Source: Allosaccharopolyspora coralli | GTDB lineage: Bacteria; Actinomycetota; Actinomycetes; Mycobacteriales; Pseudonocardiaceae | Reading direction: 5' to 3' | NCBI RefSeq assembly: GCF_009664835.1 | Contig: NZ_CP045929.1 | Location: forward strand, 3,720,001 to 3,784,000 | DNA: 64,000 bases | Shown: piece by piece, positions 16,831 to 25,935 of the stretch | Position numbering within the stretch: the first letter of the stretch is position 1 | Layout of the letters: each line of letters begins with the position of its first letter | Made by a program: the position numbers and the translations under genes | Notes under the pieces: generated by a model | Seen by the model: the letters and a program-made list of their open reading frames with translations, nothing else | Told to the model about the DNA's origin: nothing | The model's database searches: none

Positions 16831-17448
16831 CTCTGTCGGATCGCCTTCGACGACGAGGTCGGCGCGAGATCGGCTCGGCGCCACCAGCGCGGCGTTGCGC
16901 TCGTCGGAGCGGCTGACCCACTCGTGGGCCTGTGGCGAGGTCTTACCGAACCGCACGTGGCGTGCGACGAGCCGCCGCACCCGGACGCCGTGGTCCGGAG
17001 CGAGAAACCAGGATTCGTGCAACAACCCAGCGACCGAATCCCACGGCTCGGTGTCGAGCAGCAGGTAGTTGCCCTCGGTGATCACGAGCGGAACGTCCGC
17101 AGGGACGGAGATCGCATCCGGGACGGCCTCCTCGATCTCGCGGTCGAACGCCGGTGCGGAGACCGGCTCGCGTCGGCGGATGCGGCGCAGCAGATCGACG
17201 TACCCGAACACGTCGAACGTGTCCGGGGCCCCCATCCGGTCCCGCCTCCCGAGGCGACGCAGCTCCGCCTGGCTGAGATGGAATCCGTCCATCGGCACGA
17301 CCAGGGCACTGGAGCCGAGCGCCTGCACGAGCGCGTCCGCGACCGTTCCCTTGCCGCAGCCGGGCGGCCCCGTGATGCCGAGCAGCCGCCGCTGTCCCGA
17401 GTCCGCCAGCTCCTGTGCTCGTTCGACGAGCACGGACAGCGAGCTCAC
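16825..17448 (-). CDS. P-loop nucleoside/sugar kinase-like protein (paralogue K2)
   Basis: A 207-aa P-loop kinase, clearly homologous along its length to K1 at 12101-12733 (roughly 60% identity by eye). Shared blocks are LLGITGPPGCGKGTVAD, VVPMDGFHLSQAEL, GAPDTFD, LVITEGNYLLLDTEPW and RSDERNAALVAPSR. GTG 17448 overlaps the sugar porter stop as GTGA, so it is translated with the transporter. A kinase coupled to a sugar-porter MFS under a LacI repressor suggests phosphorylation of the incoming carbohydrate or nucleoside. The exact substrate is unknown. It ends in a T-rich hairpin. Confidence 0.88.
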   Translation of the reverse strand: MSSLSVLVERAQELADSGQRRLLGITGPPGCGKGTVADALVQALGSSALVVPMDGFHLSQAELRRLGRRDRMGAPDTFDVFGYVDLLRRIRRREPVSAPAFDREIEEAVPDAISVPADVPLVITEGNYLLLDTEPWDSVAGLLHESWFLAPDHGVRVRRLVARHVRFGKTSPQAHEWVSRSDERNAALVAPSRSRADLVVEGDPTEA

Positions 17449-18812
17449 GAGCTCCCGCCGCGCAAAGACTGCTCGATGTCCTCCAGTGTGCGACCCCGTG
17501 TCTCCGGCAGATTGCGGTACAGGAACACCAACCCGATCACGCCGAACACGCCGTAGATCCAGAACAGGCCGGTCGCGGTGAACGCGTTGATGATCGACAG
17601 CACCGAGATCGAGATGAAGAAGTCCAGCACCCAGTGCGTCATCGTGCCGATGCCTGCGGCCTTCCCACGGACCGCCGTGGGGAAGATCTCGCTGTTGATC
17701 AGCCAGATCGCGATGCCCAGGCTGGCCGCGAACGCCGCCTCGTAGAGCATCAGCCCGACCGTGAGGAGGATGCCGAGCCCCTCGACGGTCGGTAGCAGGT
17801 AGAGCGCACCGAGCCCGAACAGGACGGCGATGACCACGCCGGTGCCGCCGATGAGCAACGGGCGCCGCCCCACCTTGTCGATGAGCAGCAACGCGATCAC
17901 CGTGAAGATCATGTTCGTGGCGCCGATGCCGACCGAGGACAGGATCGCGGCCGAGTCGCCCATGCCGGCTTGCTGCAGGATCGTCGGCGCGTAGTAGATG
18001 ACCGCGTTGACGCCGACGAGCTGGTTCGTCGCCGCGACCGCGACACCGAGCAGTACGGCGGGCCGCAGCCGGGGGCTGAACAGGTCCCGGTAGGAAAACT
18101 TGCGTTCCTCGCGCATCGCCTCGGAGATCTCGGCCAGTTCGGTCTCGGCTTCGTGCGCCCCTCGCGAGCGCACCAGCGCGGCGCGCGCCTGCTCGGTGCG
18201 TCCCTGCGCGAGCAGCCACCGCGGGCTTTCGGAGAGAGTGAACAGGCCGACGAGCATCGCCAGCGACGGGACGACCGCGAGGCCGAGCATCCAGCGCCAT
18301 CCGCCGCTGTCGGCGAAGGCGTAGCCCACCAGGTACGACACGAAGATGCCGATGGTGATCATCATCTGGTTCATCGACACCAGGCGGCCGCGCACCGAGG
18401 GCGGTGCGATCTCGGCGATGTACATCGGCACCACCAGCGAACTCGTGCCGATGGCGACGCCGAGAAGCACGCGCGCGACGATGAGCACACCCGGGCCGGG
18501 TGCGGCGGCCGAGAGCAGGGCGCCGACCGTGAACACGGCGGAGACCACGATCAACGTGCGCTTGCGGCCGAGCCGGTCGACGACCGGACCGCCGGCCAAC
18601 GCGCCCGCGATGGCGCCGAGCAGCAGCGAGGCGACGACGATCTGTTTCATCGCGTCGTCGAGGCCGAACGCCGGGCCGATGTAGAGCAGCGCGGCCGAGA
18701 TGACGCCGGTGTCGTAGCCGAACAGCAGCCCGCCGAGCGCCGCGATCGTCGACGCGCCCAGAACGGCGCCGCGCCCGGCGCCCGGCGCTCGTGTGCGCTG
18801 GTCGGTACTCAT
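17445..18812 (-). CDS. Sugar porter-family MFS transporter
   Basis: A 455-aa proton-coupled sugar importer (XylE/GlcP/AraE type) with 12 helices. Sugar porter signatures are in order: GGLLFGYDTGVISAALL in TM1, DRLGRKRT, ARVLLGVAIGTSSLVVPMYIAEIAPPSVRG, SESPRWLL, the TM7 segment NQLVGVNAVIYYAPTIL, and the closing PETRGRTLED. ATG 18812 has GGGAG upstream. It forms an operon with kinase K2 and is divergent from the LacI regulator, with operator-like palindromes between them. The substrate is probably a monosaccharide, but the sequence does not identify it. Confidence 0.93.
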   Translation of the reverse strand: MSTDQRTRAPGAGRGAVLGASTIAALGGLLFGYDTGVISAALLYIGPAFGLDDAMKQIVVASLLLGAIAGALAGGPVVDRLGRKRTLIVVSAVFTVGALLSAAAPGPGVLIVARVLLGVAIGTSSLVVPMYIAEIAPPSVRGRLVSMNQMMITIGIFVSYLVGYAFADSGGWRWMLGLAVVPSLAMLVGLFTLSESPRWLLAQGRTEQARAALVRSRGAHEAETELAEISEAMREERKFSYRDLFSPRLRPAVLLGVAVAATNQLVGVNAVIYYAPTILQQAGMGDSAAILSSVGIGATNMIFTVIALLLIDKVGRRPLLIGGTGVVIAVLFGLGALYLLPTVEGLGILLTVGLMLYEAAFAASLGIAIWLINSEIFPTAVRGKAAGIGTMTHWVLDFFISISVLSIINAFTATGLFWIYGVFGVIGLVFLYRNLPETRGRTLEDIEQSLRGGSS

Positions 18813-18883
18813 CGAGGGAACTCCCTTTCGGCGGTGGCGCGCATCACGCCCGTTGCGACGAATGGTCGCGACCGTAGACCCGT

Positions 18884-18908
18884 GTTAAGCGCTTACGCAA
18901 GCGGTTAC
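18884..18908. promoter_or_regulatory. Tandem LacI-type operator half-sites
   Basis: TAAGCGCTTA (18886-18895) is a perfect 10-bp palindrome with the CG centre typical of LacI/GalR operators. GCAAGCGGTTAC (18897-18908) next to it resembles a second site. They lie between the divergent transporter and LacI genes, 74 bp from the first and 48 bp from the second, where a repressor would block both promoters. Confidence 0.75.
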
Positions 18909-18955
18909 CTTGATAGTGTCCGGAATGACCGGACCGCACGCGACGGGGAGGCGTC

Positions 18956-19957
18956 ATGGCGACGATGGCCGACGTGGCCAGGCACGCTGGGGTGTCCATC
19001 GCGACGGTCTCGCACGTGGTCAACGGCACCCGCACCGTCCGCCCCGACACGCGGCGCCTGGTCGACGACGCGATCGAGACTCTCGGCTACGCCCCGAACA
19101 CGCTCGCCCGCTCGCTGGCGACGGCCAGCAGCCGCACCTTGGCCGTGGTGATGTCGGCGATCACCAATCCGTACTTCGGACAAGTGCTCCAGGGCATCGA
19201 AACGGCCGCAGTGCAGCAGGGTTACACGCTGGTCGTCGCCGAGTCCCGGGACGACTCGGACCACGAACTCGCGGTGGTGCGCGCGATGCGGGAGCGCCGG
19301 GTGGACGGCGTGATCCTCGCGCCGTCCGCCGACGCCTCCCGCACGCTCGAGTACGCGGCCGGGCAGGGTCTTCCGCTGGTGCTCGCCGACCGCCTCGTCG
19401 ACGCCCGCTACGACCAGGTCGGTCCGGAGAACACCGAGCCGACGGCACAGCTCGTCGACCACCTCGCCTCGCTGGGACATCGCCGCATCGCGCTGGTCTG
19501 CGGCCGAAGTGGACTGTCCACAACGGACGAACGGATCGACGGGTACCGGGAGGGTCTGCGGCGCAACGGGATCCATTTCCAGGCCGGGTATCTCGCAGAG
19601 GGCCGATCGCAGACGGCGCCGGCACTGCACGCCACCACCGAATTGCTCTCGTCGAAGACTCCGCCGACGGCGCTCATCACGGCGAACAACGGGATGACGA
19701 TCGGCGCGATGCAGGCGCTGCGCGAGCACGGACTGCGAGTGCCCGACGACACCGCACTCGTCGCTTTCGACGACTTCCCCTGGGCGGATGTGTTCTCGCC
19801 GCGGCTCACGGCGATCGCGCAACCCTGCGCGGAGATCGGCGCAGAGTCCGCGCGGCTGTTGTTCCGGCGCATCGGCGAGCCCGACGCCGAACCGACGACC
19901 TCCCGCCTGGCGTCGTCGTTCGTGCACCGAGACTCCTGCGGCTGCACGGCCGAGTGA
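18956..19957 (+). CDS. LacI-family transcriptional regulator
   Basis: A 333-aa repressor. The N-terminal HTH is MADVARHAGVSIATVSHVVNG followed by the hinge helix NTLARSLAT. A periplasmic-binding-protein-like sensor core follows (TLAVVMSAITNPYFGQVLQGIE, DGVILAPSADASR, then TALITANNGMTIGAMQALRE and DDTALVAFDDFPWADVFSPRLT). ATG 18956 has GGGGAGG upstream; ATG 18965 is an alternative. Its position opposite the porter-kinase operon, with palindromes between, makes it the local repressor, probably released by the transported sugar or its phosphate. Confidence 0.92.
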   Translation: MATMADVARHAGVSIATVSHVVNGTRTVRPDTRRLVDDAIETLGYAPNTLARSLATASSRTLAVVMSAITNPYFGQVLQGIETAAVQQGYTLVVAESRDDSDHELAVVRAMRERRVDGVILAPSADASRTLEYAAGQGLPLVLADRLVDARYDQVGPENTEPTAQLVDHLASLGHRRIALVCGRSGLSTTDERIDGYREGLRRNGIHFQAGYLAEGRSQTAPALHATTELLSSKTPPTALITANNGMTIGAMQALREHGLRVPDDTALVAFDDFPWADVFSPRLTAIAQPCAEIGAESARLLFRRIGEPDAEPTTSRLASSFVHRDSCGCTAE

Positions 19958-20286
19958 GCGAGTGCGTGGATTGATCTGCGTGGGTGGCTGTAGCAGCGGG
20001 ACTTCACCTCGCTGCTGACTCCGGGATCGTCGAAATCGAGTAGCCACGACCCTGTCCTCGCTGGCGACGAGGCCAGAACCCGCCGATGGCCGGCCCGCGT
20101 AGGCAGCGGGCACACCGTCGGCGCACCTTTCAAGCTGCGTGACCACTTCCTCCCACCGTGTTACCCACCGCACGATTCGTCCATTTTTGCAGGTCAACAC
20201 GGTGTCGCCGCTCACTTCTGGTTGGATTATGCAACTATATTTCTTTAGCATTGCTTATGGAATCACGCGCTCAGTGAGGAGCAACC
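19958..20286. repeat. 329-bp gap with composite repeat copy b and asnB promoter region
   Basis: The left 180 bp carry the composite repeat (TGGATTGATCTGCGTGGGTG, then GTCCTCGCTGGCGACGAGG and GATGGCCGGCCCGCGTAGG), strongly matching the copy at 53.5 kb. The right end (20221-20270) is the most AT-rich stretch nearby and contains TTATGCAACTATATTTC. It is probably the asnB promoter region, although no exact -35/-10 pair is assigned. Confidence 0.55.
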
Positions 20287-22113
20287 ATGTGCGGCATCTC
20301 CGGATGGGTCGACTTCCAACGCGACCTCACCCGCGAAGGACACACGACCGACGCCATGTGCGACACCATGGCCTGCCGCGGTCCGGACGCCTCCGGAACC
20401 TGGACCCGGCCCCACGTCTCCCTCGGGCACCGGCGACTCGCCATCATCGACCTCCCCGGCGGCACCCAGCCGATCAGTGTCGACACACCTGACGGTCCGA
20501 TCGCGATGGTCTACAGCGGCGAGGCCTACAACTACGTCGAACTGCGCGACGAACTCCGCAGGCGCGGACACCGCTTCGACACCGACAGCGACACCGAGGT
20601 CGTCCTGCACGGCTACCAGGAATGGGGCGAAGCCGTCGCCGAACATCTCAACGGCATGGTCGCGTTCGCGATCTGGGACGGCCGCACCGACAAGCTGGTG
20701 CTGATGCGCGACCGGATGGGCGTCAAGCCGCTCTACTACTACCCCACCGAACACGGCGTGCTCTTCGGCTCCGAACCGAAGGCGATCCTGGCGAACCCGC
20801 TCGCGGACAAGGTCGTCGACGCCGACGGACTCCGTGAGCTGTTCAGCTTCACCAAGAGCCCCGGGCAGGCGGTGTGGCGCGGGATGGCCGAAGTCGAGCC
20901 CGGCACCGTACTGACGGTCGACCGAACCGGACTGCACCACCACACCTACTGGACGCTCGACGCCGTCGACCACACCGACGATCGAGACGCCTCCGTGGCG
21001 CACGTACGGGAGCTTCTCGACGACATCGTCGCCCGGCAACTCGTCTCCGACGTGCCGCGCTGCGTGCTGCTCTCCGGCGGGCTGGACTCCAGCGCCATCA
21101 CCGCACTCGCCGCCGGTCAGCTGGACGAGACCGTCCGCACCTTCGCGGTGGATTTCCTCAACCAGACCGAGAACTTCGTGCCGGACGAACTCCGGGCCAC
21201 TCCGGACGCGCCGTACGTACGCGACGTCGCGGAGCTCGTCGCCTCGCAACACCAGGACATCGTTCTCGACCCCGCCCGGCTCGCCGACCCCGCCGTCCGG
21301 CGGGCCGCGGTGCAGGCACGTGACCTGCCGCTCGGTCTCGGCGACATGGACAACTCGCTGTACCTGCTGTTCAAGGCCATCCGGGAACACTCCACGGTCG
21401 CGCTCTCCGGCGAGTCCGCCGACGAGGTCTTCGGCGGGTACAAGTGGTTCCACGATCCGCACGTGCAGCAAGCACGAACCTTCCCCTGGATCGCCGCCGT
21501 GCAGTCCCAGCGGATGGAGTCCGACTCCATGCTGGAGCCTGGACTCGACGCCACACTGGACATTCCCGGCTACGTGCGGTCCGAGTACGACAAGGCGGCC
21601 GCGAGCGTTCCGGTTCTCGACGGGGAGTCCGAGTTCGAGCGGACCATGCGGCGACTCAGCTACCTGCACCTGACCCGTTTCGTACGATTCCTGCTCGACC
21701 GCAAGGACCGGATGAGCATGGCCGTAGGACTCGAGGTCCGCGTCCCGTTCTGCGACCACCGGCTCGTGGAGTACGTGTTCAACGCGCCCTGGTCGTTGAA
21801 GACCTTCGACGGCAGGGAGAAGAGCCTGCTGCGGCACGCCACGGCGGACGTGCTGCCGCGTTCGGTCGTCGACCGCGTCAAGAGCCCGTACCCGTCCACA
21901 CAGGACCCCGGGTACGCGGCGGAACTGCAGAAGCAGGTGCGCGAACTGGTCGACCAGGGCGATCCGGCGCTGGACCTGCTCAACCGTACGACTGTGCGCA
22001 ACGGTCTCGAAGTCGCTCCGGAGGCGGTCACGGCCGGCACCCGGAACCTGTTCGAACGCGCCCTCGACCTGTCCGTGTGGTTCGACCTCCGCCAGCCCAC
22101 CATCAAGGTCTGA
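20287..22113 (+). CDS. asnB: Glutamine-hydrolysing asparagine synthetase
   Basis: A 608-aa AsnB converting aspartate, glutamine and ATP to asparagine. The N-terminal Ntn amidotransferase domain starts MCGISGW with nucleophile Cys2, followed by RGPDASGTW, LGHRRLAIIDL and the oxyanion segment YSGEAYNY. The synthetase domain has the PP-loop LLSGGLDSSAITALA and the SGESADEVFGGYKW motif. The C-terminal VGLEVRVPFCDHRLVEYVF is also typical. ATG 20287 has GAGGAG 8 bp upstream. It stands alone, behind a repeat-bearing gap. As no biosynthetic genes neighbour it, a housekeeping asparagine supply role is the simplest reading. Confidence 0.94.
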   Translation: MCGISGWVDFQRDLTREGHTTDAMCDTMACRGPDASGTWTRPHVSLGHRRLAIIDLPGGTQPISVDTPDGPIAMVYSGEAYNYVELRDELRRRGHRFDTDSDTEVVLHGYQEWGEAVAEHLNGMVAFAIWDGRTDKLVLMRDRMGVKPLYYYPTEHGVLFGSEPKAILANPLADKVVDADGLRELFSFTKSPGQAVWRGMAEVEPGTVLTVDRTGLHHHTYWTLDAVDHTDDRDASVAHVRELLDDIVARQLVSDVPRCVLLSGGLDSSAITALAAGQLDETVRTFAVDFLNQTENFVPDELRATPDAPYVRDVAELVASQHQDIVLDPARLADPAVRRAAVQARDLPLGLGDMDNSLYLLFKAIREHSTVALSGESADEVFGGYKWFHDPHVQQARTFPWIAAVQSQRMESDSMLEPGLDATLDIPGYVRSEYDKAAASVPVLDGESEFERTMRRLSYLHLTRFVRFLLDRKDRMSMAVGLEVRVPFCDHRLVEYVFNAPWSLKTFDGREKSLLRHATADVLPRSVVDRVKSPYPSTQDPGYAAELQKQVRELVDQGDPALDLLNRTTVRNGLEVAPEAVTAGTRNLFERALDLSVWFDLRQPTIKV

Positions 22114-22326
22114 GCGCATGGTGAGACTCGGGTAAGTGGTCCAGGAGTTCTGAAAACGGAGGCAACGGCCGGCGGGGTGAGGCGACCGTCACCGGCGCAG
22201 ACCGTTGCGGAGCGACGTCCTGCTTGACAAGGTCGAACGACCGTGCCACGAGGGTGCGCACATCCCGCGAGCCGCTGCAGACAGAGCCGTTCGCGACCCT
22301 TCTCCCGACGAGCGCAGGAGATTCTC

Positions 22327-23478
22327 GTGGGACCGAACACGTCGGACGATCCACGGCTGCTGTGGTCGGCGATACTCGCACTCGCGGCCGCGATGGGCGT
22401 CGGCCGGTTCGTCTACACCCCGATCCTGCCGCTGATGCAGAGTCAGACCGGGCTCGATCCGGAGGCCGGTGCGCATCTCGCCACCGCGAACTACGTCGGG
22501 TACCTCGTCGGAGCCGTCGCACTGAGCCTCGCGCCCGGTCTGACCGCCTCCCGGCCGCTCCTTCGAACGTCTCTCGTCGCGCTCGTCGGTTCCCTGGCGC
22601 TCATGCCCGCGACCGGGCCCTCCGGATGGCTTCTGCTCCGGCTCGTCGCGGGCATCGCCAGCGCCGTCGTCTTCCTCGCTGCGGTCCGGGTAGCCGTGCG
22701 TGCCACGCAGAACAGCCCGCATCGCGCCGGTTACGCGTACGCGGGCGTCGGCAGCGGCATCGCCCTGTCGGGACTTCTCGTGCTGCTGTGGGGATCGAGT
22801 CCGTGGCCGTTCGCCTGGTACAGCGCAGCGGGATGCGCGCTCGTCCTGTTTGTTCCACTGTGGATCCTTCACGGTCGCGGTGAACACACCCACTCGAGCA
22901 CTGTGGCTCCGGCCACTCGCACCACCGACGGGAACGCCTACGTCCTCCTGCTGATCCTCTATTTCCTGGAAGGCGTCGGCTACATCATCGCGGCCACGTT
23001 CCTCGTCGCCGCCCTCAGCGACACGGGACTCGCCTGGCTGGGTAACACCACGTGGATTCTCGTGGGCCTCGCCGCCGCACCGTCCTGCGTGGTCTGGGCG
23101 TACTGGTCGCGCCGCGTCCCGCGCCCGACACTGCTCGTCGTGGCGCTCGCGGTCCAGACGGTCGCCATCGCGCTGCCGGGGCTCACGACTCAGCCGGCAG
23201 TGGTGCTGCTGGCGGCACTCGGTTTCGGCGGGACGTTCATGGGGATCACCACGCTGACCCTCGGGCTCGGCGCCGAACTCGACCTGCCACGCGCCGCCGC
23301 CACCCTGACCGCCGGGTACGGCTTCGGACAGGTACTCGGGCCGATCGTCGTGCAACCCACCCTCGGGAGCGGCTACCGGCCCGCGCTGCTCATCGGCGGC
23401 GCGATCGTCTTCACCGCAACGCTGCTCGCCGTGCGACTCGCCGTCGTGACGCGTACCAGGCAGGAAGCCGCCGCGTGA
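22327..23478 (+). CDS. YbfB/YjiJ-family MFS transporter
   Basis: A 383-aa MFS protein with about 12 helices. The N-terminus LAAAMGVGRFVYTPILPLMQ and the segment HLATANYVGYLVGA are characteristic of the YbfB/YjiJ family, whose substrates are mostly unknown. GTG 22327 has GGAG 8 bp upstream. In the 213-bp gap before it, a TTGACA hexamer at 22224-22229 could be a -35 box but lacks a good -10. It is convergent with mutM, with only 7 bp between stops and no visible terminator. Confidence 0.85.
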   Translation: MGPNTSDDPRLLWSAILALAAAMGVGRFVYTPILPLMQSQTGLDPEAGAHLATANYVGYLVGAVALSLAPGLTASRPLLRTSLVALVGSLALMPATGPSGWLLLRLVAGIASAVVFLAAVRVAVRATQNSPHRAGYAYAGVGSGIALSGLLVLLWGSSPWPFAWYSAAGCALVLFVPLWILHGRGEHTHSSTVAPATRTTDGNAYVLLLILYFLEGVGYIIAATFLVAALSDTGLAWLGNTTWILVGLAAAPSCVVWAYWSRRVPRPTLLVVALAVQTVAIALPGLTTQPAVVLLAALGFGGTFMGITTLTLGLGAELDLPRAAATLTAGYGFGQVLGPIVVQPTLGSGYRPALLIGGAIVFTATLLAVRLAVVTRTRQEAAA

Positions 23479-23485
23479 CGAGTCG

Positions 23486-24352
23486 TCACCAGTGGCCGTT
23501 GCGGGGACGCGGCTGACAGACGGGGCAGGTGTAGGACGAGCGGTTCATGAACGCGTCCCGCCGCACCGGGGCACCGCACCGCGGGCACGGCCGGTCCGCC
23601 TGCCCGTACACCGCGAGCGAGCGATCGAAGTAACCGGACTCGCCGTTGACGTTGACGTAGAGCGCGTCGAAAGACGTACCGCCCTGCTGCAACGCCTCGT
23701 CGAGGACCTCGCCCACGGCATCGAACAGCCGTCGCACCGCCGGACGCGTCAACGTCGCGGTCGGCCGGGCGAAATGCAACTTGGCGCGCCACAGTGCCTC
23801 GTCGGCGTAGATGTTGCCGATCCCGGACACCAGCGACTGGTCCAGCAGCGCGCGCTTGACCCCCGTACGACGCGAGCGCATCCGTTCCACGACCCGATCC
23901 GGCTCGAACACCGGTTCCAACGGATCGGGGGCGATGTGTGCCACCGGCTTCGGCAGGTGTACCGCACCGACCGGCACGAGGTCGTCGAGGCTAAGCCCGC
24001 CGAAGGTCCGCTGATCCACGAACCGTAACTCGGTGCCCGAGTCGGCGAACCGGAACCGCACCCGCAGGTGCTTTTCGTCCGGGGCGTCCGGTGGCTGCAC
24101 CAGCAACTGCCCGCTCATCCCGAGATGCGTGAGCAGCGCCTCGTCACCGTCGACCTCGATCCACAAGTACTTCCCGCGCCGACACGCCGCCGTGAACGTG
24201 CGGCCCGTCAACCGGGCGCTGAGATCGTCCCCGCCCAGGACGTGCCTGCGCACGGCACGGGGGTGCAGCACTTCGACACGCGACACGGGGCGGCCGAGCA
24301 CGTGCGCGCCCACACCGCGGCGCACCACCTCGACCTCGGGCAACTCGGGCAA
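23486..24352 (-). CDS. mutM: Formamidopyrimidine-DNA glycosylase (Fpg/MutM)
   Basis: A 288-aa base-excision enzyme removing 8-oxoG and formamidopyrimidines. The TTG start at 24352 gives [12 protein letters not shown] as the mature N-terminus: catalytic Pro2 and Glu3 must be exposed, which decides this start. A GAGG lies 8 bp upstream. Further hallmarks are the lesion-recognition Lys in RRGKYLW, the H2TH segment [23 protein letters not shown], and a C-terminal zinc finger of the form CPRCG...CPVC. Followed by a convergent MFS gene; rnc is 49 bp upstream on the same strand. Confidence 0.95.
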   Translation of the reverse strand: MPELPEVEVVRRGVGAHVLGRPVSRVEVLHPRAVRRHVLGGDDLSARLTGRTFTAACRRGKYLWIEVDGDEALLTHLGMSGQLLVQPPDAPDEKHLRVRFRFADSGTELRFVDQRTFGGLSLDDLVPVGAVHLPKPVAHIAPDPLEPVFEPDRVVERMRSRRTGVKRALLDQSLVSGIGNIYADEALWRAKLHFARPTATLTRPAVRRLFDAVGEVLDEALQQGGTSFDALYVNVNGESGYFDRSLAVYGQADRPCPRCGAPVRRDAFMNRSSYTCPVCQPRPRNGHW

Positions 24353-24401
24353 GCGACATCCTCGGTCATCGCGCGCCGACAGCGCGCGGACAGCACCGTG
24401 C

Positions 24402-25160
24402 TCAGGCGGAGGAGTCCCCGTCGGCGCCCCCGGTGGTCTGCTTGACCTGCTCGGACAGGGCCCGCCACGCGGCCTCGGCCGCCTTCTGCTCGGCTTCCTT
24501 CTTGGTACGCCCGTCGCCCTGGCCCAGCGTGCTGCCGCCGACCGCGACGAAGGCGTTGAACTCCTTGCGATGATCCGGGCCCTGCTCCTCGACCCGGTAC
24601 TCCGGGACGCCGAGTCCGGCCGCCGCGGTGAGCTCCTGCAGGCTCGTCTTCCAGTCGAGACCGGCGCCGAGCTGCGGAGCTTCGGTGAGCAGACCGTCGA
24701 ACAGGTGGTGGACGACCCGACGCGACACGTCGATGCCGTGCTGGAGGTACACCGCCCCCAGCACCGCCTCCAGCCCGTCCGCGAGAATGCTCGCCTTGTC
24801 CCTGCCACCGGTGAGCTCCTCACCCCGGCCGAGCAGCAGGTACTCGCCGAGCCCACCGTCACCCAGCTCGCGCGAGACCGACGCCAGCGCGTGCATGTTG
24901 ACCACGCTCGCGCGCAGCTTCGCGAGCTGGCCCTCCGGAAGGTCGGGATGCTCGCGGTACAAGCGGTCCGTGATGACCAGGCCCAGCACCGCGTCACCCA
25001 GGAACTCCAGCCGCTCGTTCGGCTGCAGCCCGCCGTTCTCGTAGGCGTACGAGCGGTGCGTCAGGGCAAGGTCCAGCAGCTCGGCGTCGAGTTCGACGCC
25101 GAGCGCGTCAATCAGCGGAGCGCGGTCGACCACTCGGGTTCGTGCCTGCTTTCCCCCCAC
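24402..25160 (-). CDS. rnc: Ribonuclease III
   Basis: A 252-aa double-strand RNase for rRNA and mRNA processing. The RNase III signature [15 protein letters not shown] and the second metal-site helix ([18 protein letters not shown]) form the N-terminal catalytic domain. The C-terminal dsRBD contains [15 protein letters not shown] and [19 protein letters not shown] 25160 lies 14 bp after the rpmF stop; GTG 25133 ([11 protein letters not shown]) is an alternative. Part of the yceD-rpmF-rnc-mutM minus-strand operon common to actinobacteria. Confidence 0.95.
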   Translation of the reverse strand: MGGKQARTRVVDRAPLIDALGVELDAELLDLALTHRSYAYENGGLQPNERLEFLGDAVLGLVITDRLYREHPDLPEGQLAKLRASVVNMHALASVSRELGDGGLGEYLLLGRGEELTGGRDKASILADGLEAVLGAVYLQHGIDVSRRVVHHLFDGLLTEAPQLGAGLDWKTSLQELTAAAGLGVPEYRVEEQGPDHRKEFNAFVAVGGSTLGQGDGRTKKEAEQKAAEAAWRALSEQVKQTTGGADGDSSA

Positions 25161-25174
25161 GGCAACCGGCCGGC

Positions 25175-25357
25175 TCAGGCAGGCTTGACGACCGCACGGC
25201 CGTCGTACTGACCGCAGGTCGGGCACGCGACGTGCGGCAGCTTCGACTCACGGCAGGCACGGTTCGAGCACTGCACCAGGGTCGGAGCGGACGCCTTCCA
25301 CTGCGACCGACGGTGACGGGTGTTCGACCGGGACATCTTGCGCTTGGGGACGGCCAC
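25175..25357 (-). CDS. rpmF: 50S ribosomal protein L32
   Basis: A 60-aa large-subunit protein with the L32 N-terminus [20 protein letters not shown]. It keeps Cys residues in a zinc-ribbon arrangement (CSNRAC and CPTCG), so this is the zinc-binding (C+) form. Start 25357 lies 2 bp after the yceD stop, giving tight coupling in the yceD-rpmF pair. Confidence 0.96.
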   Translation of the reverse strand: MAVPKRKMSRSNTRHRRSQWKASAPTLVQCSNRACRESKLPHVACPTCGQYDGRAVVKPA

Positions 25358-25359
25358 GA

Positions 25360-25935
25360 CTAGTTCTCCTCCTCGGTCCCGCCGAACCGCTCTTGCAACG
25401 CGGCCCAGCGAGGATCAATGGTCTCATGCGTGTGTTGCGGGTCGAGTTCGGCCCACTTGACGCCACAGCCCGCGCACAGGCCCTGACAGTCCGGCGAGCA
25501 CGTCGGCGACGGGTCCAGCGCCAGCAGCATGGTGTCCCGCACCAGCGGCTGCAGGTCGACGAGCTCGTCGACGACCCGGCTGACCTCGTCCTCGTCGGTG
25601 CTTTCGTCCGTGGCGCTGTCCGGGTAGGCGAACAGCTCCCGCAGGTCGACCTCGACGGCGTCGGTGATCGGATCGAGGCAGCGCGAGCACTCCCCGACCA
25701 GCGGTGCGCCGGCCGTTCCGGACACCAGGACACCCTCGACCACGGCCTCCACCAGCAGGTCGAGGTCGATCGTCTCGCCTTCCGGAACCCTGATCATGTC
25801 CAGGCCGAACCCGGCCGGAGCGACCGGGTTCCGCGTATAGGTACGACTGGCCCCCGCACGGCGGCCGACGTCCCGGGTGTCGATGACCCAGGGCCCGGAC
25901 CGGGCGGACTGCGCGACGGCGTGATTCTCGGACAT
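25360..25935 (-). CDS. YceD-family protein (DUF177)
   Basis: A 191-aa YceD/DUF177 protein. The family is linked to 23S rRNA accumulation and is usually coupled to rpmF. Visible family features are [18 protein letters not shown], the conserved [18 protein letters not shown] and the C-terminal [13 protein letters not shown] cluster. An N-terminal extension ([16 protein letters not shown]) is typical for actinobacteria. ATG 25935 is chosen; an open frame continues upstream but has repeat-like composition. First gene of the rpmF-rnc-mutM operon. Confidence 0.9.
   Translation of the reverse strand: MSENHAVAQSARSGPWVIDTRDVGRRAGASRTYTRNPVAPAGFGLDMIRVPEGETIDLDLLVEAVVEGVLVSGTAGAPLVGECSRCLDPITDAVEVDLRELFAYPDSATDESTDEDEVSRVVDELVDLQPLVRDTMLLALDPSPTCSPDCQGLCAGCGVKWAELDPQHTHETIDPRWAALQERFGGTEEEN

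Noticed and set aside
20221-20270. AT-rich patch before asnB as horizontally acquired DNA
   Set aside because: Only ~50 bp long and directly upstream of a GC-rich gene; better explained as a promoter region.
10561-23485. Genomic island with integrase/att sites
   Set aside because: No integrase, transposase, tRNA or flanking direct repeats could be seen, and GC content and codon use match the surroundings.
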